From: Acidobacteriota bacterium
GTDB taxonomy: Bacteria > Acidobacteriota > Blastocatellia > RBC074
Reading direction: 5' to 3'
Assembly (NCBI GenBank): GCA_022614735.1
Contig: JAKEHZ010000291.1
Coordinates: 1-14,568 of the forward strand
DNA length: 14,568 bases
Shown: piece by piece, positions 1-7,900 of the stretch
Layout of the letters: each line of letters starts with the position of its first letter
Numbering within the stretch: position 1 is the first letter of the stretch
The notes under the pieces: model-generated
What the model saw: the letters and a program-made list of their open reading frames with translations, nothing else
Database searches by the model: none
Told to the model about the DNA's origin: nothing
Made by a program: the position numbers and the translations under genes

Positions 1-20
1 AACAACCCCGCAACCCCAAC

Positions 21-38
21 TCCGCAATCCGCAATCCG
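21..38. repeat. Partial array of the 7-base unit ATCCGCA
   Basis: Two to three copies of the unit atccgca lie just upstream of the first gene. The same unit builds the outer arms of the palindrome at 10388-10570. By analogy this is probably the right arm of another inverted-repeat element whose left part lies outside the window. No partner arm is visible here, so that part is inference. Confidence 0.5.
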
Positions 39-46
39 TAGTCCTG

Positions 47-1123
47 ATGTCCACGCCTCTATTTCATCGACTTCCTATAGATTCAAGCGTGCTCTTCATA
101 CGCATTCGCAATCTGGGTGAGGCAGTCCTGGATACGGCGAACCTGCGCGCTCTCAAACACTGGCGGCCGGATTTGCAGATCACCACACTCGTCGAGGCGA
201 TCTATACTGATCTGTACGCCACCGATCCGGACCTCGAAGCTATTCCCTTGCTGCGCGGTGAGCGTGACAAACGCAGCTCGCTTGCCGCGCGTTTAGCTGT
301 CGTCAGAGATATTCGCCGGAAGAAATTCGCCGCAGTTATTAATCTCCACGGAGGTCCGACGAGCGCGCAATTGACTTTCACCAGCGGCGCGCCTAACCGG
401 GTTGGCGCAACGCATTTTCGCAACGGCTATGCCTACAACTTACGCATCCCGCCGGCCGAGGAGATTCTTGGCAGAAAAGATTTACACACTGTCGAGCACC
501 AGTTCGGACAATTTAAATGGCTGGGCTTGCCCAACGACGAGCCGGCACCAACACGGATCTTTGCCGATCCACGGAAACGAAGTGAGGCGCAAGTTAAACT
601 GCAACAAGCAGGGATCGATCTAACAAAACCTTACGCAGTGTTTGCGCCGGCGAATGAGTTTTACACCAAACGATGGATGCCGGAGCGATTTGCTGATGTT
701 GCTGATCAATTGATCGCGCGCGGGTTTCAGATCGTTACAACCGGCGCGCCGACCGAGGAGCAAAAAATGCAGTTGGCGGCAGTGCAGTCCTCGGCAAAGC
801 AGCGACTCCACTCTCTTAGCTCGTTGAGCATCGGCGAATTAGTTGCTGTCATAGCCGACAGCAGGCTCTTCGTCGGAAATGACAGTGGCCCGGCGCATAT
901 CGCGGCTGCTCTCAAAACACCTCTGGTTGTTCTCTTCGGCCCGGCCAGCTCTATCAGATGGCGACCGTGGCGTGCGCCGTCAGAACTCGTACAGAACTAT
1001 TTTCCGTGCAACCCGTGCGCGATGTACACTTGCGATGCCTTTGATGAGCCGGAGTGCATCAGATCGATCTCGGTCGATCAAGTGATGAGAGCAATAGAAA
1101 AACAATTGGAGAATACGAAATAG
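47..1123 (+). CDS. Glycosyltransferase family 9 protein (LPS heptosyltransferase-like)
   Basis: 358 residues, normal length for GT9. Members move heptose from ADP-heptose onto the growing LPS core on the cytoplasmic face of the inner membrane. The N-terminal half starts with the Rossmann-type strand and turn FIRIRNLGEAVLDT (about 17-30). The C-terminal half carries the family signature NDSGPAHIA (278-286) followed by PLVVLFGP (292-299) in the donor-binding region. A late cysteine group (C321, C324, C329, C337) is common in family members from this kind of organism. One oddity: the usual Gly-Asp after the first strand, whose Asp is the proposed catalytic base in WaaC, reads Gly-Glu here (E25). 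The ATG at 47 has no clear Shine-Dalgarno sequence; upstream is a repeat tract. The next gene is a heptose-phosphate kinase, which supports a role in heptose/LPS synthesis. Acceptor and exact sugar cannot be told. Confidence 0.9.
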   Translation: MSTPLFHRLPIDSSVLFIRIRNLGEAVLDTANLRALKHWRPDLQITTLVEAIYTDLYATDPDLEAIPLLRGERDKRSSLAARLAVVRDIRRKKFAAVINLHGGPTSAQLTFTSGAPNRVGATHFRNGYAYNLRIPPAEEILGRKDLHTVEHQFGQFKWLGLPNDEPAPTRIFADPRKRSEAQVKLQQAGIDLTKPYAVFAPANEFYTKRWMPERFADVADQLIARGFQIVTTGAPTEEQKMQLAAVQSSAKQRLHSLSSLSIGELVAVIADSRLFVGNDSGPAHIAAALKTPLVVLFGPASSIRWRPWRAPSELVQNYFPCNPCAMYTCDAFDEPECIRSISVDQVMRAIEKQLENTK

Positions 1124-1208
1124 ATGCTGGATGCTGGATGCTGGATGCTAGGATGAGCGCCCTTCCTAGCATCCAGCATCCAGCATCCAGCATCCAGCAT
1201 CCAGCATC
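1123..1208. repeat. Inverted repeat with arms of 7-base GATGCTG units
   Basis: Perfect 31-base arms at 1123-1153 and 1164-1194 surround a 10-base loop (1154-1163). Each arm is a tandem array of GATGCTG / CAGCATC ending in an inner gatgctagga stem. The right side carries about two extra units up to 1208, so copy number differs between arms. The left arm overlaps the last base of the glycosyltransferase stop codon, and the right side ends 8 bases before the next ATG, so the element fills the whole gap between the two genes. As RNA it would form a very stable hairpin between two co-directional cistrons. Confidence 0.95.
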
Positions 1209-1216
1209 TTTATCCT

Positions 1217-2203
1217 ATGAATCGACAACGCGCCCAACAAATCATCAACAACTTCACCGGCCGTCGAATAGTCGTGCTGGGCGACTTGATGCTCGATGAA
1301 TTCATCTGGGGAGAAGTGCGACGTATCTCACCTGAAGCCCCCGTGCCTGTGGTCGAAGTCAAACGCGAGACCTGGCATCTCGGCGGCGCAGGCAATGTCG
1401 TTTCAAATTTGCTGGGACTTGGCGCGAGAGCTATTCCGGTTGGCATTGTCGGAGATGATGGGGCTGCAGCTCAGCTTCGCAACCGCTTTGCTGAGCTTGG
1501 TGCGGAGACTTCAGGTATCATCTCGGATTCATCACGGCCGACAACACGCAAAACTCGGATTGTCGCGCATAGCCAGCAGATGGTTCGCGCTGACCGTGAA
1601 GATCGTGCGCCAATCAAAGAGGACGCGGAAAATCGCATCATCTCGGCTTTCATCAACGCTCTTGAAAATACAGATGCGATAATCGTCTCTGACTACGACA
1701 AAGGCTTGCTCACCCCACGTGTTTTGGCCGCCGCGATCGGGGCTGCGCAAACGCAGGGCAAGATCGTCTGTCTCGACCCCAAAATCAGAAACTTTAACCA
1801 CTATCGTAAAGTTGATGTAGTCACACCCAACCAACTCGAAGCTGAACGTGTGACGAATATCGAAATTATCGACGAATCTTCATTAAGCGCAGCTGCCCAT
1901 TGCATCCGCGATATGCTTGATTGCAAGATCGTCCTGATTACACGCGGTGAGCACGGTATGAGCCTGCTTGATAGACAGGGCGAGATGACCCACATCCCGA
2001 CCGTAGCCCGCGAAATTTATGACGTAACCGGCGCAGGCGATACCGTAATCGCGACGCTTACTCTCGCCCTTGTCTCAGGCGCAGCGATTGAAGAAGCTGC
2101 AATCATCGCCAATCACGCGGCTGGTGTGGTTGTCGCGAAGGTCGGTACTGCTACTACATCACGCGCGGAATTGTCAATCGCATTGCAGGATCTTGATCAT
2201 TAA
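1217..2203 (+). CDS. rfaE1: D-glycero-beta-D-manno-heptose-7-phosphate kinase (RfaE domain I)
   Basis: 328 residues. A PfkB/ribokinase-family kinase that phosphorylates D-glycero-D-manno-heptose 7-phosphate at C1, an early cytoplasmic step towards ADP-heptose for LPS. Visible motifs are the N-terminal VVLGDLMLDEFIWG (19-32), the Gly-rich substrate segment GGAGN (56-60), SDYDKGLL (158-165) and the anion-hole/catalytic motif DVTGAGDT (269-276), with D275 as the expected base. The protein ends soon after the kinase fold, so the C-terminal cytidylyl/adenylyltransferase domain of bifunctional HldE is absent. A separate nucleotidyltransferase must then be encoded elsewhere. The ATG at 1217 is the only start that keeps the first strand whole, yet it has no recognisable Shine-Dalgarno sequence because the upstream bases belong to the repeat. 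It probably shares a transcript with the preceding glycosyltransferase. Confidence 0.92.
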   Translation: MNRQRAQQIINNFTGRRIVVLGDLMLDEFIWGEVRRISPEAPVPVVEVKRETWHLGGAGNVVSNLLGLGARAIPVGIVGDDGAAAQLRNRFAELGAETSGIISDSSRPTTRKTRIVAHSQQMVRADREDRAPIKEDAENRIISAFINALENTDAIIVSDYDKGLLTPRVLAAAIGAAQTQGKIVCLDPKIRNFNHYRKVDVVTPNQLEAERVTNIEIIDESSLSAAAHCIRDMLDCKIVLITRGEHGMSLLDRQGEMTHIPTVAREIYDVTGAGDTVIATLTLALVSGAAIEEAAIIANHAAGVVVAKVGTATTSRAELSIALQDLDH

Positions 2204-2455
2204 AATCGCACTAAATAGCCGTTTTTTTTTGACATAAAATCTACCTTGACCCCGCCAAATCTATCCCGGAATCGCGAAAATGGCTGAAATAGGTCCATAC
2301 AAATAGCTCTTTCTGAGCCGTCTTCTTTTCATTCACTGTCTCTTTTCGAAAGTCCGTGTCAATAGTCTTGAAGAAAAAAAATCCCCTCTAAATTTGTTTT
2401 AACAGGGGAGTTAAGCAGCTACTCGAAATAGTGTGGCTCTAACAATTAGGCCGAA
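2204..2455. other. Intergenic region after the heptose kinase
   Basis: No gene is supported here. A T9 tract (2222-2230) follows the kinase stop but lacks a clear GC stem in front of it, so it is at best a weak terminator. A small hairpin, tcccct (2382-2387) with agggga (2404-2409) around a 16-base AT-rich loop, lies further on. Nothing else is recognised. Confidence 0.4.
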
Positions 2456-2464
2456 TGATATAAT
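2456..2464 (+). promoter_or_regulatory. Extended -10 promoter for the 3D-domain gene
   Basis: The sequence TGATATAAT matches an extended -10 element (TG-N-TATAAT) exactly. No good -35 hexamer sits 16-18 bases upstream, which extended -10 promoters tolerate. Transcription would start near 2471 and give a leader of about 234 bases before the ATG at 2705. The call rests on the motif and on the structured leader just downstream. Confidence 0.5.
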
Positions 2465-2514
2465 TAAGCTGTATTTAAAGGTGCTTCAATCAACGTCGTG
2501 AGGTTCCTTCACTA

Positions 2515-2651
2515 TTGTGGCTTGCGGTCATCAGCCACAACACACTCACAAATAAATGAGTGAACCAGCAATAAACGTGAACGCCCTTGCTCAAACATTT
2601 TGACGGACGTGTGTCCTTTGAGCCTACTGGTGTCTGATCCACACCGAGGGC
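2515..2651 (+). promoter_or_regulatory. Structured 5' leader with a three-way junction (possible cis-regulatory RNA)
   Basis: Three successive folds precede the 3D gene. Hairpin one is 8 bp (2515-2522 with 2533-2540, 10-base loop). Hairpin two is 6 bp (2543-2548 with 2557-2562, 8-base loop). Then comes a nested three-way junction: P1 2583-2588 with 2646-2651 (6 bp, one G-U); P2 2589-2595 with 2617-2623 (7 bp) enclosing a 4 bp hairpin 2605-2608/2613-2616; and P3 2629-2633 with 2641-2645 (5 bp, loop ctgatcc). The Shine-Dalgarno aaggag follows near 2685-2690. I do not recognise a known riboswitch class. Pairings are read by eye and no folding energy was computed. Confidence 0.45.
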
Positions 2652-2704
2652 AGGCGTTGCTTTGAAGTAGGTATTAACAGCTAACAAGGAGAAGAACAGA
2701 TCTT

Positions 2705-3349
2705 ATGAGCAAGCATAAACAGTTGAGTAAAATCATGGGGATAGCTTGTCTATCGATGTTGTTACAATTCAGCGTTGTCGCGCAGAAAACGACAAGGACA
2801 TCAGCTCAAGAACCATCAACAAAATCATCACCTACGTCATCATCTTCCCTTACTACTGAAATATCCGATCAATTGGCCGTGGTGGCGGACCTGTCTGAAA
2901 ACAAAGGCGGGAGCGATGTCAAAGCCGAAATGAGCAATGAGAGTGTGGTTTCAGAGCCAAAGATGGCTCTCAAGAATCCATCAATCGATCTCAAGATTAT
3001 CCCAGACGATTCAAAGATAAATAAGCGTAATTTTGTCGACCCGGATTTGGAAATTCTCGGTGAACCGATGGTTTTCAGCGCAACGGCTTACGCGTTGTAT
3101 GGACGGACACGAAGCGGCGTCTATGTTCGCCGCGGAGTAATAGCTGCTGACCCGCGGGTGCTTCCGCTTGGTTCGATCGTTCAACTAAAAGCCGGTAGCT
3201 ATTCCGGCGTTTACACGGTCCACGATACTGGCAAGAAGATCAAAGGCAACATTGTTGACTTGTGGGTGCCATCTCCACAGGAAGCCCGACTATTTGGCCG
3301 TCAGCGGATCAAATTGCACATCCTGCGTTTCGGCCGAAAGGGTAAATGA
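2705..3349 (+). CDS. Secreted 3D (Asp-Asp-Asp) domain protein, putative cell-wall hydrolase
   Basis: 214 residues. A signal peptide (about 1-27, K/R-rich start, hydrophobic core, cleavage near VVA-Q) is followed by a Ser/Thr-rich low-complexity linker (about 30-110). The C-terminal 3D domain (about 122-210) is shared with MltA-type lytic transglycosylases and YuiC/YocH-like proteins. The three signature aspartates are visible: ADP (D149), HDTG (D174) and VDLW (D185), together with the TAYA start (127-130) and PLGS turn (154-157). By family knowledge it acts on peptidoglycan in the periplasm, though isolated 3D domains are not all shown to be active. The start is set by the signal peptide; the aaggag site lies about 14 bases upstream, a little far. 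A long structured leader precedes it and a strong terminator follows, so it is probably transcribed alone. Confidence 0.85.
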   Translation: MSKHKQLSKIMGIACLSMLLQFSVVAQKTTRTSAQEPSTKSSPTSSSSLTTEISDQLAVVADLSENKGGSDVKAEMSNESVVSEPKMALKNPSIDLKIIPDDSKINKRNFVDPDLEILGEPMVFSATAYALYGRTRSGVYVRRGVIAADPRVLPLGSIVQLKAGSYSGVYTVHDTGKKIKGNIVDLWVPSPQEARLFGRQRIKLHILRFGRKGK

Positions 3350-3392
3350 AAACAGTTCGGAATTACATCATCACTCCTCCTTTCATCACTAT

Positions 3393-3430
3393 CGCCGCTC
3401 GCTTAACAAAGTGAGCGGCGCTTTTCTTTT
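3393..3430 (+). terminator. Rho-independent terminator after the 3D-domain gene
   Basis: A GC-rich stem pairs 3393-3402 with 3411-3420 (8 Watson-Crick pairs, cgccgctc/gagcggcg, extended by a G-U and a C-G pair) around the loop ttaacaaa. The T-rich tract cttttctttt follows at once. It lies 43 bases after the stop codon and 27 bases before the next ATG. Confidence 0.9.
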
Positions 3431-3457
3431 AACGCATCGCTCAATTATCATCAAAAA

Positions 3458-4516
3458 ATGAATCCAGAGGAGAAGCGAGTTTTATTCCCGGCTGAAGCGT
3501 TGGTCGAAGTGACGCGCGGCGCCCTGGTCGAAGCAACTCATCACGGTTTCATCGCAGTCGTCGATGCGAGTGGTAAGTTGATTGCAAAGGCGGGCGATCT
3601 TGAAAAACGGACCTATTTCCGCTCCGCGGCCAAGCCTTTTCAATGTATCCCGATTATTTCCAGTGGTGCATCAGAGCATTTCAAACTCACTCAGCGCGAG
3701 CTGGCTGTGATTACCGGGTCTCACAGCGGCGAGGCAATCCATCTCGAAACAGTCCTTGCAATTCTTGAAAAGATCGGTTTGACCGAATCTTCATTGAAAT
3801 GTGGCGCCCACGCGCCGTTCGACGAAGCGGCATTGAAGCTCATGAGAGCTGAAGGCAGACAGCCACAGGCGCTTCACAACAACTGTTCGGGCAAACACGC
3901 GGGGATGCTCGCATTTGCTCGATTCCTCAATGAACCGGTCGATGACTACATTGAACCATCGCATCCGATACAGCGACACATTCGTGATGTGCTCGCGCAT
4001 TTCGCCGCCGTGCCGGCTGACGAGATCGCGATTGCTGTCGATGGATGCAGCGCGCCCGTTTTTGCGATGAGTATCGGGGCGATGGCTCGGAGTTATTCTC
4101 GACTGGTCGGTTGGAAGTACTCGGAGATTGAGCCCGCTCTGGCTGCAGCTGCCGAACGCGTTGTCAATGCAATGATCGAATATCCTGAGATGGTCGGCGG
4201 AACGCACGGTCGTCTGGATACCGACCTGATGCGGGCGGCAAGAGGTCAGATCGTTTCAAAAGTCGGGGCTGAAGGTGTTCAACTGCTCGGAGTGCGCCCA
4301 TGTGAGAGTTATCCGAAAGGCCTTGGCATCGCCATCAAGATCGAAGACGGTGACATTCGCCGCGCGCGAGATCCGGTGGTGATAGAAACTTTGAGGCAAC
4401 TTGGGTTACTTGATCACGAGCAGCTCGCACAACTTTCAAAGTATGCGCGTGCGAAGGTCTACAACCATCGTCAAATCGAAGTCGGTGAAGTGAGAACTTG
4501 CTTTAAACTCTGGTAG
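3458..4516 (+). CDS. Asparaginase, Asparaginase_II family (Rhizobium etli AnsA-like)
   Basis: 352 residues, typical length. Hydrolyses L-asparagine to aspartate and ammonia, probably in the cytoplasm since no signal peptide is seen. This family is unrelated to the E. coli AnsA/AnsB fold and has a serine beta-lactamase-like architecture. The Ser-x-x-Lys pair is visible in FRSAAKPF (S56, K59). The Zn-associated cysteine/lysine motifs of the family are present as NNCSGKHAGML (C143, K146) and DGCSAP (C197), and GSHSGE (87-92) is another conserved block. The ATG at 3458 has no obvious Shine-Dalgarno sequence, but the N-terminus fits the family. The gene is isolated by a terminator upstream and a long inverted repeat that begins right after its stop codon. 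Function is well supported by the family; the specificity is not proven. Confidence 0.9.
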   Translation: MNPEEKRVLFPAEALVEVTRGALVEATHHGFIAVVDASGKLIAKAGDLEKRTYFRSAAKPFQCIPIISSGASEHFKLTQRELAVITGSHSGEAIHLETVLAILEKIGLTESSLKCGAHAPFDEAALKLMRAEGRQPQALHNNCSGKHAGMLAFARFLNEPVDDYIEPSHPIQRHIRDVLAHFAAVPADEIAIAVDGCSAPVFAMSIGAMARSYSRLVGWKYSEIEPALAAAAERVVNAMIEYPEMVGGTHGRLDTDLMRAARGQIVSKVGAEGVQLLGVRPCESYPKGLGIAIKIEDGDIRRARDPVVIETLRQLGLLDHEQLAQLSKYARAKVYNHRQIEVGEVRTCFKLW

Positions 4517-4608
4517 GAGAAAACGGAACAAACGGAAATAACGGAACAAACGGAAATTTTTCAGGATTTTTCCGTTATTTCCGTTATTTCCGTTTGTTCC
4601 GTTTTCTC
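4517..4608. repeat. Inverted repeat with 9-base ACGGAAYAA-type units (element A, reverse orientation)
   Basis: Two 40-base arms, 4517-4556 and 4569-4608, pair with only two mismatches around a 12-base loop (4557-4568). Each arm holds about four tandem 9-base units of acggaacaa or acggaaata, followed outward by a gagaaa edge. The loop reads aatcctgaaaaa on the minus strand and matches the loops of the elements at 8582-8785 and 11625-11729. This copy is therefore inverted relative to those two. It begins at the base after the asparaginase stop codon. Confidence 0.95.
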
Positions 4609-4883
4609 TTCTTCCTACTTACCAATTTCCGCAACTATATATTTCATCAATTCGTGTTTTGGTATTCTGAACTTTACAAATGGGCATCAACAATGACAAG
4701 ATATAAGTGGTAATACCAATCACATCGATCAGACATCCAGATCCATACTGGAATCGGGCTTTGCTGGGATACTTAAGATCAACCAATCGTTAGTCCAACA
4801 CGCTGGCAATTTCTTCTCGCTTGCCAGAGGAGTGGGCTGAACTGTCGCCGCAGAAATCGCTTCTGAAGCGGTTCGGGCACTCC
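4609..4883 (+). promoter_or_regulatory. Upstream region and possible structured leader of the TonB-dependent receptor
   Basis: No gene is supported in this gap. An 8-base complementary pair, ttggtatt (4659-4666) and aataccaa (4712-4719), spans about 45 bases. Nearer the gene, ctggcaa (4803-4809) pairs with ttgccag (4821-4827) around an 11-base loop. Then ggagtg (4829-4834) pairs with cactcc (4878-4883), with an inner gaac/gttc stem (4839-4842/4871-4874). A Shine-Dalgarno site follows 24 bases later. A leader with two stacked hairpins is plausible; no known riboswitch consensus was recognised and no convincing promoter was found. Confidence 0.3.
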
Positions 4884-4921
4884 AAAAACGTCAAACCAAT
4901 TTATTGTGGAGGATTCATCCC

Positions 4922-7900
4922 ATGTATTCAGTAAAAAGATTGCTGATGTGTGTTCTCGTCGGGTGCTCGTTCTCCTCGTTCGCACTGGCGCAGGATTTCC
5001 GCGGCTCGATCTCCGGCCGCGTGACCGACGCTTCCGGCGCGGCAGTGCCCGGCGCTACCGTGACGATCACCAATCTCGCAACCAACACCCCCACTACAAC
5101 CATAACCAACGATGGCGGCGATTACACGGTGCTCTACCTCAATCCGGGCCAGTATTCGGTGGCGGTCGAAGCCAAAGGATTCAAGAGAACGGTGCGCCAG
5201 AGCATCGAGGTGCGCGTAGCCGACAAGCTGACGCTCGACCTGGCGCTCGAGGTCGGCGGAGTGTCCGAGACGGTCAACATCACCACGGATGCGTCGCTGC
5301 TGGAAACGGCTTCGGCTTCTGCCGGGCAGGTGATCGATCGACGGCGGATCTCGGAGCTGCCGCTCTCGGACGGCAACCCGTTTACCCTCACGCGCCTCGC
5401 CCCGGGCATCGGCTATGTCGGCGATCTGAAGTTCTCAAGGCCGTTCGACAATAACGGGAGTTCGGACTTCATCTCGAACGGCATCTCACGCGCCGGAGGG
5501 CACGAATTCACGCTCGATGGTGTGCCGAACACGGACGATAATGGCTCGATGCGCGTCGCCTTTGTGCCGCCGGCCGATGCGGTACAGGAGTTCAAGGTCG
5601 AGACCGCGAGCTTCGACGGGCAGCAGGGACACAGCGCCGGCGCCACGGTCAACGTCATGCTGAAGAGCGGCACCAATAGTCTGCACGGTACTGTCTACGA
5701 GTTCGTCCGCAATGACGTGCTCTCGGCCAATGACTTCTTTCTCAACCGGACCAACCTGGTGGCCAACCCGGCGCGTGACGCCGATAAGGACGGTAAAGCA
5801 GACCGCGATCCGCTCCGATACAACCGCTATGGCGGGACGGTAGGCGGCCCCATCGTGCTGCCGAAGAAAATTTTCGGCCCATTCGGGTATAACGGCCAGA
5901 ACAGGTCTTTCTTCTTCTTCGCCTATGAGGGTCTCAAAGATGTGTTCCCAGAGCCGAGACAGGATACCGTTCCGACTTTAGCGGAACGGAACGGCGATTT
6001 CTCGGCGCTGCTGGCCATCAACCCGAGCTTCCAGATCTATAACCCGTTCAGGGCCAGAGCAGAGGGTTCCCGCATCCGGCGCGATCCATTCCCGAATAAC
6101 ATTATTCCGTCGAACATGATCAGCCCGATTGCCAAGAATTACCTTCAGTACTATCCCTTGCCCAACCAGCCGGGCGACTCCCAGGGGCGGAACAATTTCA
6201 TCAGCGGCAACCCGCGCACCGACACTTTCCACTCGGAGAGCTTCCGCTTTGATCAGACGATGAGTGAGAAGCAGAAGTTCTTCTTCCGTTACACACGTAA
6301 CAATCGGCTCGAGGCGCGCAACAACTGGTCGAGTGAAGTCAACGGCATCCGGCCGACGGGAAATTTCCTGACGCGTAAAAACGACGGTTTTAGCTACGAC
6401 CATGTCTATACGTTCTCGCCGACGACGATTCTTGATGCCCGCGTCGGTTTCTCACGCTTCGTCGAACAGAACAAACGACAGCACGACGGCCAGATCGATC
6501 CGGCGAGCCTCGGCTTCTCGTCGCAATCAGCGGCTTTCTTCGGAGACGCCAAGTACCTGCCGCGGTTCCGGATCGCTACCGCAAACAATGATAATGCGAA
6601 TAACCCCTTCACTCCAATCGGCGACAGTTTCGGTGATATAAGGACCCACAACATCTACGCGGTGCAGCCTACCCTCACCAAGATCGCCGGCAACCACTCG
6701 TTCAGAATGGGCTACGATTTTCGTGCTTACCGGGAAAACAGCATTCCCTCCGGACACGTCGGTGGTCGTTATGACTTCAACACCAACTTCACGCGCGGTC
6801 CGTTGGACAACTCGCCCGGCGCAGCCATCGGCCAGGAATTCGCCTCATTCCTGCTCGGGTTGCCGACGGGTGGGGTCATTGACCGGAATGCCTCCCGGTC
6901 GAACCAGACTCTTTATCATGGAATCTTCTTTCACGATGATTGGAAGGTGAATCAAAAGCTGACCCTCAATCTCGGAGTGCGGTATGAGCTGGAAGGGGCG
7001 ACGACGGAACGCTACAACCGCAACACACGTGGCTTCGATCCGAACGTCAGCAGCCCGATCGAGGCTGCGGCGAAGGCTGCCTACGCCGCTAACCCAATCC
7101 CGGAAATTCCGGTAAGTAGTTTCCAGGTGAAAGGCGGGCTGCTTTTCGCCGATGAAGAGAACCGCGGCTTCTGGGACACAGACAAGAATAACATTCTGCC
7201 GCGCATAGGCTTTGCTTATCAGCTCAACCCAAAGACAGTCTTGCGCGGCGGGTTCGGCATCTACGTGGTTCCGTTCGTTATTGACGGCGTCCAACAGCAG
7301 GGCTTTTCGCAGTCTACGGGAATTGTGCCGACACTGAACTCCGGGCTGACCTTCGCGCCCGCTTGCTCCACCTGCGGCAATCTCTTCAATGCATCCCCGA
7401 CGGGTGTCCTCACGCCGCCGGGCTCGAGTTTGGGCGCAGGGACCTTCCTCGGCCAGAGCTACACTTTCGTCAATACTGACCGGCGAAACGGAAAGACGCA
7501 GCGCTGGGAGTTCAGCATTATGCGAGAGTTGCCGGGGCGATGGGTGGTGGAGGCCGCCTATATCGGCAATCGCGGCTACGACCTCACGACAAGCACGAAC
7601 ATCACCAATGCGACCCCTCGCCAGTATCTTTCGACCAGTCGGGTGCGGGACGATGCCACAATTAATTTCCTGTCTGCCAATGTCAGGAACCCGTTTCGGG
7701 GCCTGATTCCCGGACAGACACTTAACGGCGATACCGTGGCGAGGTCGCAACTCTTGCGACCCTTCCCGGAATTCAATGGTAATCTTGAAACACAACGATA
7801 TGACGGGAGTGGAATCTATCACGCCGGCCAGTTCCGTCTGGAGCGGCGCTTCTCCACCGGGTTCACGCTCCTGACGAGCTACACATGGTCGAAGGTGATA

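Noticed and set aside
1054..1299. An open frame across the GATGCTG repeat
   Set aside because: It overlaps two solid genes and its middle is translated tandem repeat; no family features.
2490..2687. A 65-codon minus-strand frame in the gap before the 3D gene
   Set aside because: No Shine-Dalgarno site or recognisable motif, and it coincides with the structured leader on the other strand.
2465..2704. c-di-AMP (ydaO/yuaA) riboswitch before the 3D gene, prompted by the string acagctaac near 2677-2685
   Set aside because: The short string resembles part of the consensus, but the G-rich core segments and the overall pseudo-symmetric junction are not found. The gene context alone is not enough.
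4904..4921. TTG at 4904 as the start of the TonB receptor
   Set aside because: It lies upstream of and overlaps the Shine-Dalgarno region; the ATG at 4922 has ideal spacing to ggagg and begins the signal peptide.
6845..7822. A 325-codon open frame on the minus strand within the TonB receptor gene
   Set aside because: It is antisense to a strongly supported coding region, has no recognisable domain or start signal and is explained by GC-rich codon use on the opposite strand.
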